Assembly: GCF_902167145.1 (NCBI RefSeq)
Contig: NC_050097.1
Span: 230,721,034 to 230,785,033, forward strand
Origin: Zea mays
Lineage: Eukaryota > Streptophyta > Magnoliopsida > Poales > Poaceae
Direction of reading: 5' to 3'
DNA length: 64,000 nucleotides
Shown here: piece by piece, positions 29,973 to 41,924 of the stretch
Numbering within the stretch: the stretch's first letter is position 1
How the letters are laid out: each line of letters begins with the position of its first letter
Notes under the pieces: model-generated
Told to the model about the DNA's origin: nothing
Seen by the model: only the letters and a program-made list of their open reading frames with translations
Database searches by the model: none
Position numbers and translations under genes: made by a program

Positions 29973-30239
29973 CTAGCTAGGTGATTGAAATACTGAGAAG
30001 ATGAAAGGTAAATTACCATACCCTTTGTCTTCCTCATTGATAGCGACCACTGTGTTGACATTGCCCTTTTTGCCACGGCGATTCGCTCGATCGGGACAAT
30101 CCTTGGCAAAATGACCCGCCTCGCCACATGCGAAACATGTCAATTCAGCCTTGTTCTTCTTCTTCTTGAAGTTGGTAGTTTTGTTGGGCTTGTTAGATTT
30201 TGGCTTTCCTTTCCCCTTGTTGTGGTTCCTTTGAACCAT
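29973..30239 (-). pseudogene. Copia gag nucleocapsid (zinc knuckle) fragment (outer element)
   Basis: A lysine-rich run leads into one CCHC knuckle, CFACGEAGHFAKDC, followed by a basic tail. In copia Gag this region packages RNA. The same frame can be read upstream of the first Met toward the capsid region, but the capsid frame (30356-30826) is offset, so a frameshift lies near 30380-30410. Confidence 0.85.
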
Positions 30240-30355
30240 GTTGGCACTGGAGTGGCCCTCGCCTCCTTTAGATCCCGTGTCCTTAGCCCGAGCTTTCTCC
30301 TCAACATCCAGAGACGCTATCAGATTTTCAACTGATATCTCCTGTCTCTTATGTT

Positions 30356-30826
30356 TCAGAGATGTGGCGAAGTTCCTCCATGTAGAAATCGGTCACTGCC
30401 AGGAAGGACTATCTTAAGGTGGTCGAGCTCCTTGGCTATACACTGTATTTCATGAGCTTGCTCTACAATATTGCGATTATCAACCATCTTATAATCATGA
30501 AAGCTCTCCATGATATACGGGTCACTGCCAGCATCTGATGCACCATACTTAGTAGTAAGTGTATCCCACAACTCTTTTCCGTCTGTGTACTGAATATTCG
30601 CATCAACCAGACGGTCAACAAGGGCGCTAAGAACGGCTCCCGTAAAGATAGTATTGGCATGGTCGTACTCTTTCTCCTGTTCAGGAGTCAGTGGACCCTC
30701 AGGTCTGCCTTTACTAACATGGAAGACATTCATAGCAGTAAGCCAGAGCGTGGCCTTGACTTGCCATCTCTTAAAGTGCATACCATTAAACTTTTCTGGC
30801 TTCAGCGCGTCGGCAAAAGCAGCCAT
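30356..30826 (-). pseudogene. Copia gag capsid region (outer element)
   Basis: From the Met at 30826 (MAAFADALKPEKFNGM) the frame shows the UBN2-type Gag of plant copia elements: FKRWQVKATLWLTAM, then LVDANIQYTDGKELWDTL and YKMVDNRNIVEQAHEI. Shortly after KELDHLKIVLPG the frame goes out of register and stops, and a short part of the capsid before the zinc-knuckle linker is missing. The Met lies about 40 bp inside the 5' LTR. An upstream in-frame Met in the LTR (30946) is unlikely to be used. Confidence 0.85.
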
Positions 30827-30865
30827 AGAAAAACTAGGAAATTGTCTACAATAAGGTTTTTGGAT

Positions 30866-31710
30866 TGTTGAATAATTAGACAAATTCCAAATTAAATTCC
30901 GAATATAAATCATGACCAAATCAGAAGAACTGAAATAAAAAGCCAAATCAGATGATGTGTACTGATTAGACTTACTGATAGATGGCGTGCGCCGGAATCA
31001 GCAGGGTCGACAATGTCGAAGTAGCGAAATCAGCAGGGTCAACGAGGTCAGAAGATCACGAGCAGTCGCGTGAAGACGCTTCCCAAAAACCTTATTCGCC
31101 CTCTCCCGGTGCAGGATCTAGAAGACGAAGGGTTCCGGAGACCTGCTCTCCTGATCGCAGATGCACCTCTGCGGTCGGGACGAAGGGAACTTAAAGGCGG
31201 CTCAGCTATGAAGAGAGGAGAAAGCAAAACTGGGATGATTTGGAGGCTGGCTGCCGGGCTCCTTATATAGGGCCGAGTCCGCGACCCCCGATCTTATCCG
31301 CCCACAAAAATCTCGCGATCAGTTGAGATTTTATAGCGATCGGTTAGGATAAACGTAACAGCCAAGAAACCAAAAAATCAAACGACAAAAGATAGCCGCG
31401 CCCCCGCAAGGCGAGGGGCCGGATTTCGGCGGACCATTCACGCGCATGTCGTGCGCCCGCGCCCTTTGCCCCGGCCAGGCCAGGCGAGGCGAGCGAGCGC
31501 GCGCGTGTGGCTCTCCACACTCTCTCCTCTCATCCATGACTTGGTGAGTGAGTGTGGCTTCCATATTTAAGCTAGCTCTACTCCACTAGAACTAGCAATA
31601 TGGTGCTATTGGTTCCACTAATTCCATGGCCATCCACTTGTATGGGCTTTTGAGATTTTCCTGGGATTTATTAGAATTTCTTAACTGGGCCAAGCCCATA
31701 AATCCTAACA
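30866..31710 (-). repeat. Outer copia 5' LTR
   Basis: 845 bp, TG...CA, followed by the TSD ataga. The TATA box TATATAA (minus) is at about 31263-31269. It is 18 bp shorter than its partner because of small indels, including one in the GC-rich stretch near 31460-31500. Confidence 0.9.
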
Positions 31711-31715
31711 ATAGA

Positions 31716-33039
31716 CATGACCCGATATATGGGCATATGCCACGGACTGGGTTTTCACTGGCATACCGAGACATTGTTCAATTATTTCTATCTTACATAG
31801 ATTTAGACATGATCATGAGCTACCTGACTCGACTAACCCAACCAACAAATACAACGAGTGAATACGGGCCATAATTTTTGACCAGCAATAATTCATAAGT
31901 TGGGTACAAACCATGATTTTTGATCCAAAACCTGATCCAACCCGAAAAAAACATGACCGGACACGTCAAACAGGGGACACAGGCCGACCCGACACTAGAC
32001 ACGGATCGGATACGTGCCGTAATAAATGGCCCACGAACAAGCCCTTACATAGAAACCTCATGCTCATTCGCGTCGTATGTGGCAGGATTTATGGGTGTAC
32101 CAAATACTAAAACATACAACATGATGGGATGGGAGAGCAGTTGGAGATAGCCAAATATAATAGGCAATTTTTCACCAACGCGTCTGCCAAACTAAGATTA
32201 TAACTAAGTATGTCATCTAAAAATTCACTCCTCTAGCATCTCCAACAAGAAAACTAAATAGGGTTCTATTTTGAAATATAATACTCTAACATCAAAAAAC
32301 ACTTCTCCAACAAGGTTTTATTTTACAAAATTTAATCAAATAATTATAAGACTCGTCCTCCCATGTCCTAAATATACAATTTAGAACCCCGTATGCTGGA
32401 GCTCTATCTTTATTTTATACAATATTCCTAACTTTTATTTTATAAATAATATGATCTATTTTCTAATAGTGTGACGTATGACTCAACTGTTAGAGTTGCT
32501 AACCATTTTTGCCCTAAACACTTCAAATCAGGTCCTCTTTTAATTTTTATGACTCAAATAAAGGACTTTTTATTGGAGATGCTCATATCTTATTCCTCTC
32601 CAATAGCATAATCTATATCTCATCCTCTCACGTTAAATATCTATATTTAGAACGTATTTTGCTCTAAATTCTTGTACGCATATATTTTGTCATACCCTCA
32701 AATATTTTATATACATTTTAGTTTTACTTAATCGGCTGTCTAAAGTATAATCATATATATATATATATGATAAAGAGTCTCTATATATATAGATGATGGA
32801 GGAGTGTCATCAATGTTTATAGGACATCGTTGGATCATATAGAGGACAAAACCTTCTTTAAAATAGGCTTGAGGACCTTCTACGGTACCTCATTGGAGAT
32901 AGTCTAACATTATATGGTGTTTGCACCTCTTAACTCCGTGTATGATGTGTTGATACTATCAGTTTTTGCCTGAACTCATGAAAATTGTTTCCCTAATCAG
33001 CTCTATGTTGGTAAGTATAGTGGAAACTTTGTATGTACA
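31716..33039. other. Spacer right of the copia nest, with a MITE and AT-rich sequence
   Basis: Before the nest formed, 31716 adjoined 5993. Repeated gacccg / cccga strings at about 31910-32010 hint at a decayed hAT end. A (ta)n microsatellite lies at about 32755-32768. No gene is supportable. Confidence 0.5.
32235..32583. mobile_element. MITE with 11-bp inverted repeats AGCATCTCCAA
   Basis: AGCATCTCCAA (32235-32245) and its exact complement TTGGAGATGCT (32573-32583) bound 349 bp of AT-rich, non-coding DNA. The target duplication could not be defined, so the superfamily is open. Confidence 0.65.
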
Positions 33040-34398
33040 TGTCGTGGTTTCGGAAACAAGGAGAAACATGATTTGTGTTTGGAGGGGAAGTTAGTGTGGA
33101 CTCACTCCGAATGGTGAGTCGTCGGGACTCGAGCGGTCGATTTTGAGACGGTGGGTTATACTGGTTCAGGCTTATGCCCTAGTCCAGTGTAGTGTTGATT
33201 GTAGTATTGTTGAGGTCGTGTTACAACTAGTGTGCTCATGTGTCCAAAAAGAGAGGGGGGGTCCTTCCCTTTTATAGTTCAAGGGTCAAACTTTACAATG
33301 AGAACTTGTATTCTACTAGAGGGAGCTCAGCCAGTGTCCCTTGGGTGGCGTAGTTCCTCTGGCGACGTCCGTAGGGTCATGTGTAGCCGTACTCCCATCA
33401 TGGCACTCCCATCATGGCGTATTGTCTCGTCCGCTCTTTGGTCCCTATACCTAGTCTCCCATTGACACCCTCGTGGTAGTGCGGGCGGGTGGAGGGGATC
33501 CCACGGGTCAGTTGTATGGAACAGTCGTGCGTGGTGCGGTCTTGCCTGACGTCACGAGACTGTGTCACTCATTGGCATGAGTAGGCGTACACACGGTATG
33601 GTGTATCTGTTGCACCCTACCCGGTATTTGGGTCACTATTGAACCTCTAATGTTGAGGTCCTTTATGAACAGGGTCGTCCGACCCTTGAGGTAGTGGGAG
33701 CGCGACTGGGGCCATACTTGGGGAGGTGCAGTCATGTCGATAGCGATCACTCGGCGTGGCCTCGACCTATCGTTCTCGTGGCTAGCCTCGGCCTGGGGTG
33801 TCATGTCTTGTCTTAGTCGGCATGGACTTCACGACGTTTGACTTGGGTTTCTGCCTTGCTGACTTTCTCGGTAGAGACCTTAGTGATCGCCCTGCCTCAT
33901 GGACTTGCTCGACGGGGGCCTGGCCACCCACCGGGTGAGGAGGGGACGATGAATTGTGGGGAGGCAATGGCCAAGCCGCCTAGGGTCAAAGTGTGGAGTG
34001 AGGACTGCAGAATGGACTGGTGGGCTGTTGTTGTGGGCCTACAGATGGGCCTGCGTTGGTCCGGTGGTTGTTTTCGGATATCCATGGGGACCCGTGGGTA
34101 AAGTATAAAACCCGAATCCGACCCAATTTCATCCTGGGTCGTGTATGGGCTAAGACCCACAGGTCAAATATTATACCCGAACCCGACGATTGGATATCCT
34201 CCATATATTCGAACCCACGGGTAAAATTGCCATCCCTAGAACCGTGCCTTACGGATGGCACGTCCGAAGGGGCGTGACCCTAGCCCAGGCAGGATGGGAC
34301 TTTGCTCGTGCCTCCACTGGGTGTTGAGGTGTCGAGCGTTGTGGATTTCCCTGATACGGTCTTCACGGGGAACATGGTCTCTCGCGGATTAGGAGGCA
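33040..34398 (-). repeat. Left (3') LTR of the collapsed gypsy derivative
   Basis: About 1.36 kb. It is interrupted near 34068-34238 by a small hAT-like sequence. Its right end is inferred from the CA before a polypurine tract because the partner LTR is truncated. Confidence 0.6.
34068..34238. mobile_element. Small hAT-like insertion in the gypsy LTR
   Basis: The right terminus reads acgggtaaaattgccatcccta, a typical hAT end (TAGGGATGGCAATTTTACCC inward). gacccgtgggtaaa near 34087-34100 is in inverted relation to it. The left terminus and TSD are not clear. Confidence 0.45.
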
Positions 34399-34591
34399 TG
34401 TTCCCCCTACTCCAAGACGAGGTTGTGCATGTGTCATAGCTATCCGTGTCGGTGAGAGCCTGCTGATCTATCTCGTCCTACTATAATGCCACCTTCTCCA
34501 CTAAGTTGAAGATGTTTCGGTACCTCGCCTTTGCCTACATCTCGTTAGGCTCAAGGATGTACCGAAGCATCATGGCTGTTGCTGCCATGTT

Positions 34592-35283
34592 CTATCTGAG
34601 GTTAAGGAAGTATTGTGCCCCGTCACTGCTCTCGGTGAGCTGGTCGTAGATTTTATTCGCCCGAGGCCGTTTGGCCTCGAGGCATTTTTGCTCGATGTCG
34701 TTGTAAACTAGATCGAGCTTACAGACGAGAGCGTCGAGTTTTCTTGTTGCTGCCGGAGGGTGTTCCCGCGAGCGAGGATGCGCACATGGCGCTGGTCCTG
34801 ATACTCCTCTTCTTGGATGGGAACTCATTGTCCCCCTACCGTTGTCGTTCTGTAGCGGTGTTGCCATGAAGCAGGCCCTTTCCGGCACTTCATCAATGTC
34901 GGAGTTGGCCCAGTCGAGTTGTGTCTCGAATCTTCCTTGAGCAGGTTGAGGACTGATATCGGCTGGTGACTGATGATGACCACCAGAGTTGATGGCTAGG
35001 CTCCCGTCGCCTTTTTCTTGATGGCTTCGGCGTGCCTATTGAGGCGGTGTTTCAAGGCGGCGGCCTGCCTCTTTAGGCATCGCTTCTCTGCCTTGCTCCT
35101 AGTTGAGCGTGTGAGTCGTGTGTCCATGGTGACGGTCATGTCGGGGGTGGCAAGGCGGAGATCGCCAGTGGCGGTGACAAGAAAGTCGAGGGTGCCCAAC
35201 ATGATGTGGCTCCCCAACGTGAAGGTTTCGCCGCTGGCAAATGTTGATGTGTGGGCCATTGGAGTGGTGGTGTCTATTGGCAC
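34592..35283 (-). pseudogene. Gag N-terminal remnant of the collapsed gypsy derivative
   Basis: Two short minus-strand frames remain. The one at 34996-35283 sits just inside the 5' LTR and primer site, where Gag should start; it contains FTLGSHIMLGTLDFLVTATG and a basic, lysine- and arginine-rich tail. The one at 34592-34888 contains KLDALVCKLDLVYNDIEQK and ends QYFLNLR, like the segment before the capsid core in Tat Gag proteins. No capsid core, protease or pol remains. The fragment is too short to be functional. Confidence 0.5.
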
Positions 35284-35313
35284 GCTAAAAGTTCCCCTAC
35301 CTAGCGCGCCAAG

Positions 35314-36280
35314 TGTCGTGGCTTTGGAAACCAGGGGCAGTAAGATTTGTGTTCGGAGGGGAAGTTAGCGTGGACTCACTCCGAATGGTGAGTCGCTGGG
35401 ACTCGAGCGGTGGATTGAGACGGTGGGTTATACTGGTTTAGGCTAGCACCCTTGTCTAGTGTAGTACTGATCGTAGTATTGCTGAGGGCTACAACTGGTG
35501 TGCTCGTGTGTCTAGAAAGGGAGGGGGTCCTTCTCTTTTATAGTTCAAGGGCCATACTTTACAATGAGGACTTGTGTTCTACTGGAGGGATCTCGGCCAG
35601 TGACCCTTGGGTGGCATAGTTCCTCTAGCGCCATTCATAGGGTCGTGCATAGCCGTACATGGGTGGCCCTTCAGTGGCCCTGTAGCTGTTCTCCTGCTGG
35701 CACCCTCATGGTTGTGAGGGGGGAGGGGGTCAGTCGTTAGGAGCACTCGTGCATTGTGCAAGCTTGCCCCCATCATGAGCCTGCGTCACTCGTTGTCATG
35801 CGTAGGTGTACACCCGGTATGGTGTATCTGCTGCGCACTACCCGATATTTGGGTCATTGTAGAAGCTCTGGTGCTGAGTTCCTTTATGAATAGGGTCGTC
35901 CAGCCCTCAAGGTAGTGGGAGCACGTCTAGGGCCATACTTGGGGAGGTGCGGTCATGTCGATAGCGATCACTTTGTGTGCCCTCAGCCTGTCGTTCGCGT
36001 GGCTGGCCTCGACCTGGGGTGTCATGTCTTGTCTTAGTCGGCGTGGACTTCACGACGTATGACTTGGGTTTCCGCCTCACGGACTTTCTCGATAAGAATC
36101 TGAGTAGTCGTCCTGTCTCACGGACTTGCTCAGCGGGGGCCTGGTCGGTCGCTCCGCCTCGGGGACTTGCTCGGGTGGGACCTGGTCAGTCTCGCTCTGT
36201 CTCACGGACTTGCTCAACTGGGACCTGATCGGTCGCTCCACCTCGCGGACTTGCTTAGTAGGGACTCGACAAAGAAGTCG
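35314..36280 (-). repeat. Right (5') LTR of the collapsed gypsy derivative, truncated
   Basis: Parallel to 33040-33920. At 36110-36270 it holds four degenerate copies of a cggacttgct...gg(g/a)cctggtc unit, against about one in the left LTR. The homology ends near 36280. Confidence 0.65.
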
Positions 36281-36281
36281 T

Positions 36282-36412
36282 TGCTGAGTTCGCTGAGCTT
36301 TATTTGTCGAGTGCTACACCCGGTAAAGATTTTGCCGAGTGTTTTCGAGACTTTGACACTCGGCGAAGAGTCCAAGTTTCCTAGTGTGTGTCGACACTCC
36401 GCCAAAGCTAGC
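36282..36412. mobile_element. CACTA-like terminal fragment
   Basis: tttgccgagtgttttcgag and acactcggcgaagag are inverted subterminal motifs of the CACTCGGCAAAG type common at grass CACTA ends. gtttcctagtg at about 36377-36385 resembles a decayed TTTCTTGTAGTG terminus. Only one end is present. Confidence 0.45.
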
Positions 36413-37164
36413 GATGGGGTCAAAAAAAAAGGAGAGGAAAAGCTGCTAGCGGACCGATCAAGTGCATGCAACAATGTGTTCTCTGACCGCCGCGATGTCA
36501 CGCATGCTCAATCACTCACTCACTCTGCAGCACGGTCGCATACGCAGTCGGCTCTCGTCGCTTTCTTCCAAAACATTCGTCAATGAGCGCAGTGGTAAAA
36601 GGCTGTTTGTTTGTTTGTTAGGTCGTCGGGTCACTGGTCCACGAATCATGCCTCGTCAGCTCGATCGATCGGTACAAGCTAGTTAGTAGTATTATTACTT
36701 TACTAGGCAGTTTATATATCTGTCTACATTAGGCATAATATCTATAGTGTGGCTGTATATGGGCAAATGTGATTGTCTTTTTCTAAGGACTAGTTTGGAA
36801 ACTTAAATCTACTCTGGTATTTCTGGAAATTGAAAGGAAAATTAGCTTATTTTTCTCTCAATTCTCGGATATCTCGAACGCAATTTAAGCTTCCAAACTA
36901 ACTCTAAAATAACGGTCAAGTAGGTCTCTCAGAAAACTGAAGCTCCACCCAAGCTACCAACCAAATCGAAGTGGTGTACCACTAAAGCAACATGTAATTA
37001 TTTCATGTCATATATGATAAATATTTACCAATTTACTAATAAAATTTGCAAGTATCATGATTGGCGTAGCCCTTGGGGTCCACCAATGCAAATCACAAAT
37101 GGCGTTCAAGAGAGAAGGCAGACTAGACGAGAGGACATGTCGGATTAAGTACAGTAGATAATAG
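36413..37164. other. Unassigned spacer
   Basis: No gene, intact element or RNA gene was recognised. It holds a short A run (about 36422-36430) and AT-rich sequence. 37160-37164 (aatag) is the TSD of the next element. Confidence 0.5.
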
Positions 37165-38669
37165 TGAAAGGGAAATATGACCTTAATCTTGAACTAACAA
37201 CATTTATATGAGCATGAGCACAGGTGTATAGAAAGCAAATTAAAGATGTCAAGTCCAAAAGAGCACAAACATAGACTGAAATGTGCAACTTTGTGGAAAA
37301 TGGTATAAGTGTGAGGTTTACACTTCCAAACATGTTGCATAGGTCCTTTACAATATATCTAGTACTTGTGTTTGGGCTCTAACTCGTTTTGTAGAAAAAA
37401 ACACTTTTTGGACTTGAGTTTGCATTCATTGCAAATCTTATTGAAATGCAGTTACAAAGGTATCATTCTAACTCTTAGTCAATTGTTTTAGTTGCTAACT
37501 ATATTTATCTAAGTGTTAGGGAACATTTCAAGTCGAGCCAAAAGAAGCCAAATGAGTGTGGCTCAAAGTGGACAAACTTGGGCCAGACTAGGCCTCACCG
37601 GACAGTCTGGTGTGCACCAGACATGTTCGGTGCCCGGCCTGGTCAGTTGGCCATTCTCGGTAATTCGTCGAGTGGGCGCTGGCTAAAAATTACCAAACAG
37701 TCCGGTGTGTACTGAACATGTCCGATGCGCTAGGCAGCCAGCGACTCCTCCCCGCGCCAATGGTCGGCGCCGCGATGACCGCCGGCCATGTCAACTCGAC
37801 AACGGTCAGGAGGGAGCACCAGACAGTCCGGTGTCCACCCAAAACGGAAGGCAACCAATCACCCGAAGCGGTGACCGTTGCACAGGAAGTTGTCCGGTGT
37901 GCATCGGACAGTCCTATGGACACACAGATAGGGAAGGCTGTGAGCTTCCAAAGGGAGCTCCAATGACTCCTAGGCCCCTTGGGGTTATAAAAGGACCCCC
38001 TAGGCGCATGGAGCAGTACACCAAGCATTCTAAGAGCACAATACAACTTTGGGCCTCCGTGACCACGCCGTTCAGTTATTCAAGAGAGATTTGAGCACAT
38101 TTCTTAGCCGTAACTCTATCGTTTTGTTGTTGCGCTCTTGTCTATGCTTTCGTGCGTGTTGTTGTTGCGATTGTGCTCTTGTATGTGTTCTTACTCCCTC
38201 CCTTACTCCGGTTTTGATTGTGATCAATTGTGTAAGGCGTGAGAGACTCCAACTTGTGGAAATTCCTCACAAACAGGATATCGAGATATAAGGAAGAGAT
38301 GTGGTACTCAAGTTTGATATTTGGATCACTTAAGAAGGGTTGAGTGCAACCCTTGTCTATTGCGACGCCACAACATATACTAGGCAAGCATATTACGCTT
38401 GACCGAACCACATGATAAAAATTGTCGTGTCTCTTGTGCCATTTACTTTATTGCAATTTTTACCTCTTCCAAGTTCCTAATTCTTACTTGTAATATTTCT
38501 CTAAGTCTAAACTATATCTTGATAGAGCAATCAAGTGAAAGTAACTTCTCTCTTTCTCTCTACTCTCAAACTTGGTGTTATTTACTAACTCATACTATAG
38601 ACCAAGTTTATGTTGTTTTAAGCAAGTTTTGTAGGATCACCTATTCGCCTCCCCCTCTAGGTGCTCTCA
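37165..38669 (+). repeat. Old Sirevirus 5' LTR
   Basis: Contains a plus-strand TATA box, tataaaa at 37986-37992, and decayed CCGGACAGTCCGG palindromes at 37595-37915. It lacks the Stowaway insertion present in the other LTR. Confidence 0.9.
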
Positions 38670-38671
38670 AT

Positions 38672-38689
38672 TGGTATCAAAGTTGTTCT
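38672..38689 (+). promoter_or_regulatory. Old Sirevirus primer-binding site
   Basis: ttggtatcaaagttgttc follows the 5' LTR directly. It matches the initiator tRNA-Met site with mismatches consistent with decay. Confidence 0.75.
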
Positions 38690-38718
38690 CTTTATCAAGA
38701 GACTAACCACACGAAGAG

Positions 38719-40145
38719 ATGGATCCTAAAGGGAAGGCAAAGCTGACCGAGGAGAAGAAGAAGAGATCCCCTCCAACGAAACATCCAAGGGATGAGAGAC
38801 CATCGACTCTGGGTGTGGCAAGAAGATAAAGGACGGGAAGAAGAAGAAGCGAATCAAGATGATAGTCTACTACGATATCGACACTTCTTCATCTTCACCA
38901 AGGGAGGACGACGACTGATCCTCCACAAAGAAAAAGACGGTCAAACAAAACTATTGTAAGACCTATTTTAATTATTCTCACATACCTTACAATTTGAATG
39001 CTAATTTGCTATCTATTCCTCTTGTCAAACCTCCTCACTTTGATGGGGAGGATTATTCTTGGTGGAGCCATAAAATGTGCAATCATTTATCTTCTCTTCA
39101 TCCTAGTATTTGAGCATAGCTGAAAATGTAATGCAATGTGTAAATAGTGATGATGAGAATTACAATGAGATTCATATGCAAAAAATGATTCACATAAATA
39201 CCCAAGCCACTACTATGCTTCTAGCTTCTCTATGCAGGGATGAATACAACAAAGCGAGTGGCTTAGACAACGCTAAGAGATATGGGACACCATCAAGATC
39301 TCTCATGAGAGCAATGACGTCACCATGATCACCAAGATGGAATTGGTGGAAGGCGAGCTAGGGAGGTTCGCCATGAAGACAGAGGAAGAGCCAACTGAAA
39401 CATACAACAGGCTCAATACTCTGGTGTACAAGATCCAAAGCTATGGGAGTACAAGATGGACGGATCACGACGTTGTGCTACTAATTCAAAGGTCATTTAC
39501 CGTTATTGATCTTAATCTTATAAACCTCATTCATGAGAACCCTAGGTACACCAAAATGTCATCCGAAGAAATTATTGGAAAATTCGTGAGTGGACGCATG
39601 ATGGAAAATGAGGCAAGGTATGTCGACGATATCACCAACGGACCTCTTGCTTAACACCACGAGCCATAACCCGTTGCTCTCAAGGCGACGTCCAACAAGG
39701 ATGCGCTTCCCGACAAGGTGAAAAAATTGAGGCGGATGGTCTCAATGAGGAGGAAATGGCGCTTGTGATCAAGCGCTTCAAGACCGCATTGAAGGGGTGC
39801 AAGGACTACCCCAACAAGAGCAAATCAAGGGGAAAGCGTACATGCTTCAAGTGCGGTAAGTCCGGTAATTTTATTGCTCAATGTACCTATAATGAGAATG
39901 ACCAGGACCAAGTAAAGAAAGGGAAGAAGGAGAAGAAGAAGAAGGGCGAGGCGCACATCGACAAGGAGTGGGATTCAAACTACTCTTCATCCGACTCCGA
40001 CGACGAAGGACTTGTCGCCTCTGCCTTCAACAAGTCATCCCTCTTCCCCAACGAGCGACACACATGCCTCATGGCTAAGGAGAAGAAGGTTTATGCATCG
40101 GGGGGCTTAAGCTGGATTATCGATAGCGATGCACAAACCACATAA
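38719..40145 (+). pseudogene. Sirevirus gag and protease start (old element)
   Basis: The likely gag ATG at 38719 is followed by a lysine-rich stretch broken by stops. From 39325 a longer frame shows Gag capsid sequence (EEPTETYNRLNTLVYKIQSYG, then IIGKFVSGRMMENEAR). At 39756-40145 comes one CCHC knuckle, CFKCGKSGNFIAQC, in which the usual His is Asn. After a Lys/Glu/Ser-rich linker lies the protease motif WIIDSDAQTT, where the family has D-S-G. Several frameshifts and stops separate the pieces. Neither Gag nor protease can be functional. Confidence 0.85.
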
Positions 40146-40252
40146 AGAGGGAGAAGAAGATATTCTCTTCCTACGTCAAGAATAAGGATTCCCACGACAC
40201 GATCATCTTTGGAGGTAGGAACCAAGGCAAGGTAAAGGAGTTAGGTAAGATA

Positions 40253-41337
40253 GTGATTACTACCGAGCATTCCATCTCTAATGTCTTTTTGGTACAATCA
40301 CTTGGTTATAATTTGCTTTCCGTTAGTCAATTATGTCACATGGGTTATAATTGTTTATTTACAAATGTTGATGTAACTGTCTTTAGAAGGGGTGATGGTT
40401 CATTAGCATTTAAAGGTGTGTTAGATGACAAGCTTTATTTGGTTGATTTCACTAAAGAGAGTGTCGATCTAGATACATGTTTACTTGCTAAGACTAACAT
40501 GGGCTGGTTGTGGCATCGCCGTCTAGCACATGTTGGGATAAAGAACGTTCATAAGCTTGTAAAGCGATAACTTGTGTTTGGACTAACCGATGTCTTTTTT
40601 GAGAAAGACAAACCTTGTGCAACATGTTAGGTAGGGAAGAAAGTGGGAATAGGTCATCCAAATAAGAACATGATGACGACGTCAAGACCATTGGAGCTAC
40701 TTCATATGGATCTCTTAGGACCCGTTGCTTATCTTAGCATCAGAGGAAGTAAGTATGGTCTTGTTATTGTTGATGAATATTTCCGTTTCACTTGGGTATT
40801 CTTTCTGTAGGATAAATCTGAGACCCAAGGAACCTTAAAGCGCTTCCTAAGGAGAGCTCAAAACGTGTTTGAGCTAAAGGTGAAGAAGATAAGGAGCGAC
40901 AACGGATCTGAGTTTAAGAACCTTCAAGTGGAGGAGTATCTTGAGGAGGAAGGTATCAAGCATCAGTTCTTCGCTCCCTACACTCCACAGCAAAATGGTG
41001 TAGTGGAGAGGAAGAACATGACGCTCATTGACATGTCAAGGACGATGCTGGAAGAGTAAAAGACGTCAGAGCGGTTTGGTCAGAAGCCATGAATACAGCT
41101 TACCACGCCGTAAATCGCCTCTATCTGCATCGCCTCTTCAAGGAGACGACATACGAGCTCCTAACCAGTAAGAAACCCAATGTTTCTTACTTTTGTGTAT
41201 TTGGGAGCAAATTTTATATTTTAGTTAAGATAGGTAGGCATTCAAAGTTTTCTCCAAAAGTCGTTGAAGGGTTTTTACTTGGTTATGGTTCAAATACAAA
41301 GCCATATAGGTGTTGGTCTCTTGTTTTTGATTGCTGA
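40253..41337 (+). pseudogene. Pre-integrase and integrase fragments (old Sirevirus)
   Basis: 40253-40570 is the pre-integrase region (NVFLVQSLGYNLLSVSQLC, ending WLWHRRLAHVGIKNVHKL with part of the HHCC zinc site). Integrase core pieces follow: RPLELLHMDLLGP near 40690, then KIRSDNGSEFKN and FFAPYTPQQNGVVERKN (40865-41059), holding the second Asp and the catalytic Glu region. VFGSKFYIL follows at 41200. Stops and shifts near 40570, 40630, 40809 and 41057 break the frame. Confidence 0.85.
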
Positions 41338-41483
41338 ATCATAAAATAAGGCAACATAATTTTTAAATGTAAAGGACCTTCGTCCTTTGAAGCATCATAT
41401 CCTTTCGAGCATGATGGTTTTCAGACAAAGGTTATAAAGAACAAGTCTTCATCATTCACAAATACAAAAATTGTAATTGGCGA

Positions 41484-41924
41484 TGTAACATCGTGATAAG
41501 TATTTATATCATATCGAATGTTAAATAACATTAAGTTCTATATCATATGTTAACAAAGTAATACATAATATACATTACATTTGTACCTTCGACTTGCTCG
41601 AAGGTGAAATGAGAGTACAATCCCAATTCCGCGTGAATAGTTCATGGGTACTGTTCATCTATTTATAGTCAAGGGACGCAACCCAAGAAAAAGTATATTT
41701 ATGACCCTGATGTGTATACTTTATCCTAGTACAAACATCAGGGATTAAAGGGTCTTTTACTATTTGGCTCAACATCGCGCTTGACCTTCGTAACCGTCTT
41801 GGGCCAAAGATATGAACCTTCGGCATTTTACACATATCTGTTGTAGCTTCGGCGTTCAACCCTTTCGGTTTGTAGACGATTTCTTCGTCCTGAGGACCTT
41901 CGACAAAGAAGAAGGCCCCCAACA
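41484..41924 (-). mobile_element. Probable solo LTR inserted in the old Sirevirus
   Basis: The interruption of integrase-RT linker coding sequence ends ggcccccaaca at 41924 and begins near tgtaacatcg at 41484. On the minus strand it starts TGTTGGGGGCC and has a TATA box (CTATAAATA, about 41662-41670) in LTR-like position. No internal domain and no second LTR are present. The target duplication could not be matched, so the exact edges are uncertain. Confidence 0.55.

Larger units (their letters stand above)
5994..31710 (-). mobile_element. Ty1/copia element, outermost of a three-level nest
   Basis: LTRs at 5994-6856 and 30866-31710 begin TGTTGAATAATTAG and end AATCCTAACA. A perfect TSD, ataga, lies at 5989-5993 and 31711-31715. 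On the minus strand a purine tract (GGTGGGGGGT) abuts the left LTR, and gag lies next to the right LTR, so the element is minus. Without the inserted gypsy element it is only about 4.5 kb. It keeps gag, a protease/pre-integrase piece, the end of RT and RNase H, but has lost integrase and most of RT. The LTRs differ by about 4-5 % in the part compared. The primer-binding site next to the 5' LTR does not match the initiator-Met type and was not identified. Confidence 0.9.
33040..36280 (-). mobile_element. Collapsed Ty3/gypsy (Tat-type) derivative
   Basis: Two long repeats start TGTCGTGG(t/c)TT at 33040 and 35314 and run in parallel for about 880 bp. Inside the right copy the minus strand shows the primer-binding site TTGGCGCGCTAGGTAGGGG (about 35293-35313), so the element is minus. 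The left copy ends near 34398 beside a purine tract (complement of ttccccctactcc). The right LTR is cut near 36280. Less than 1 kb of internal DNA remains. Confidence 0.75.
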
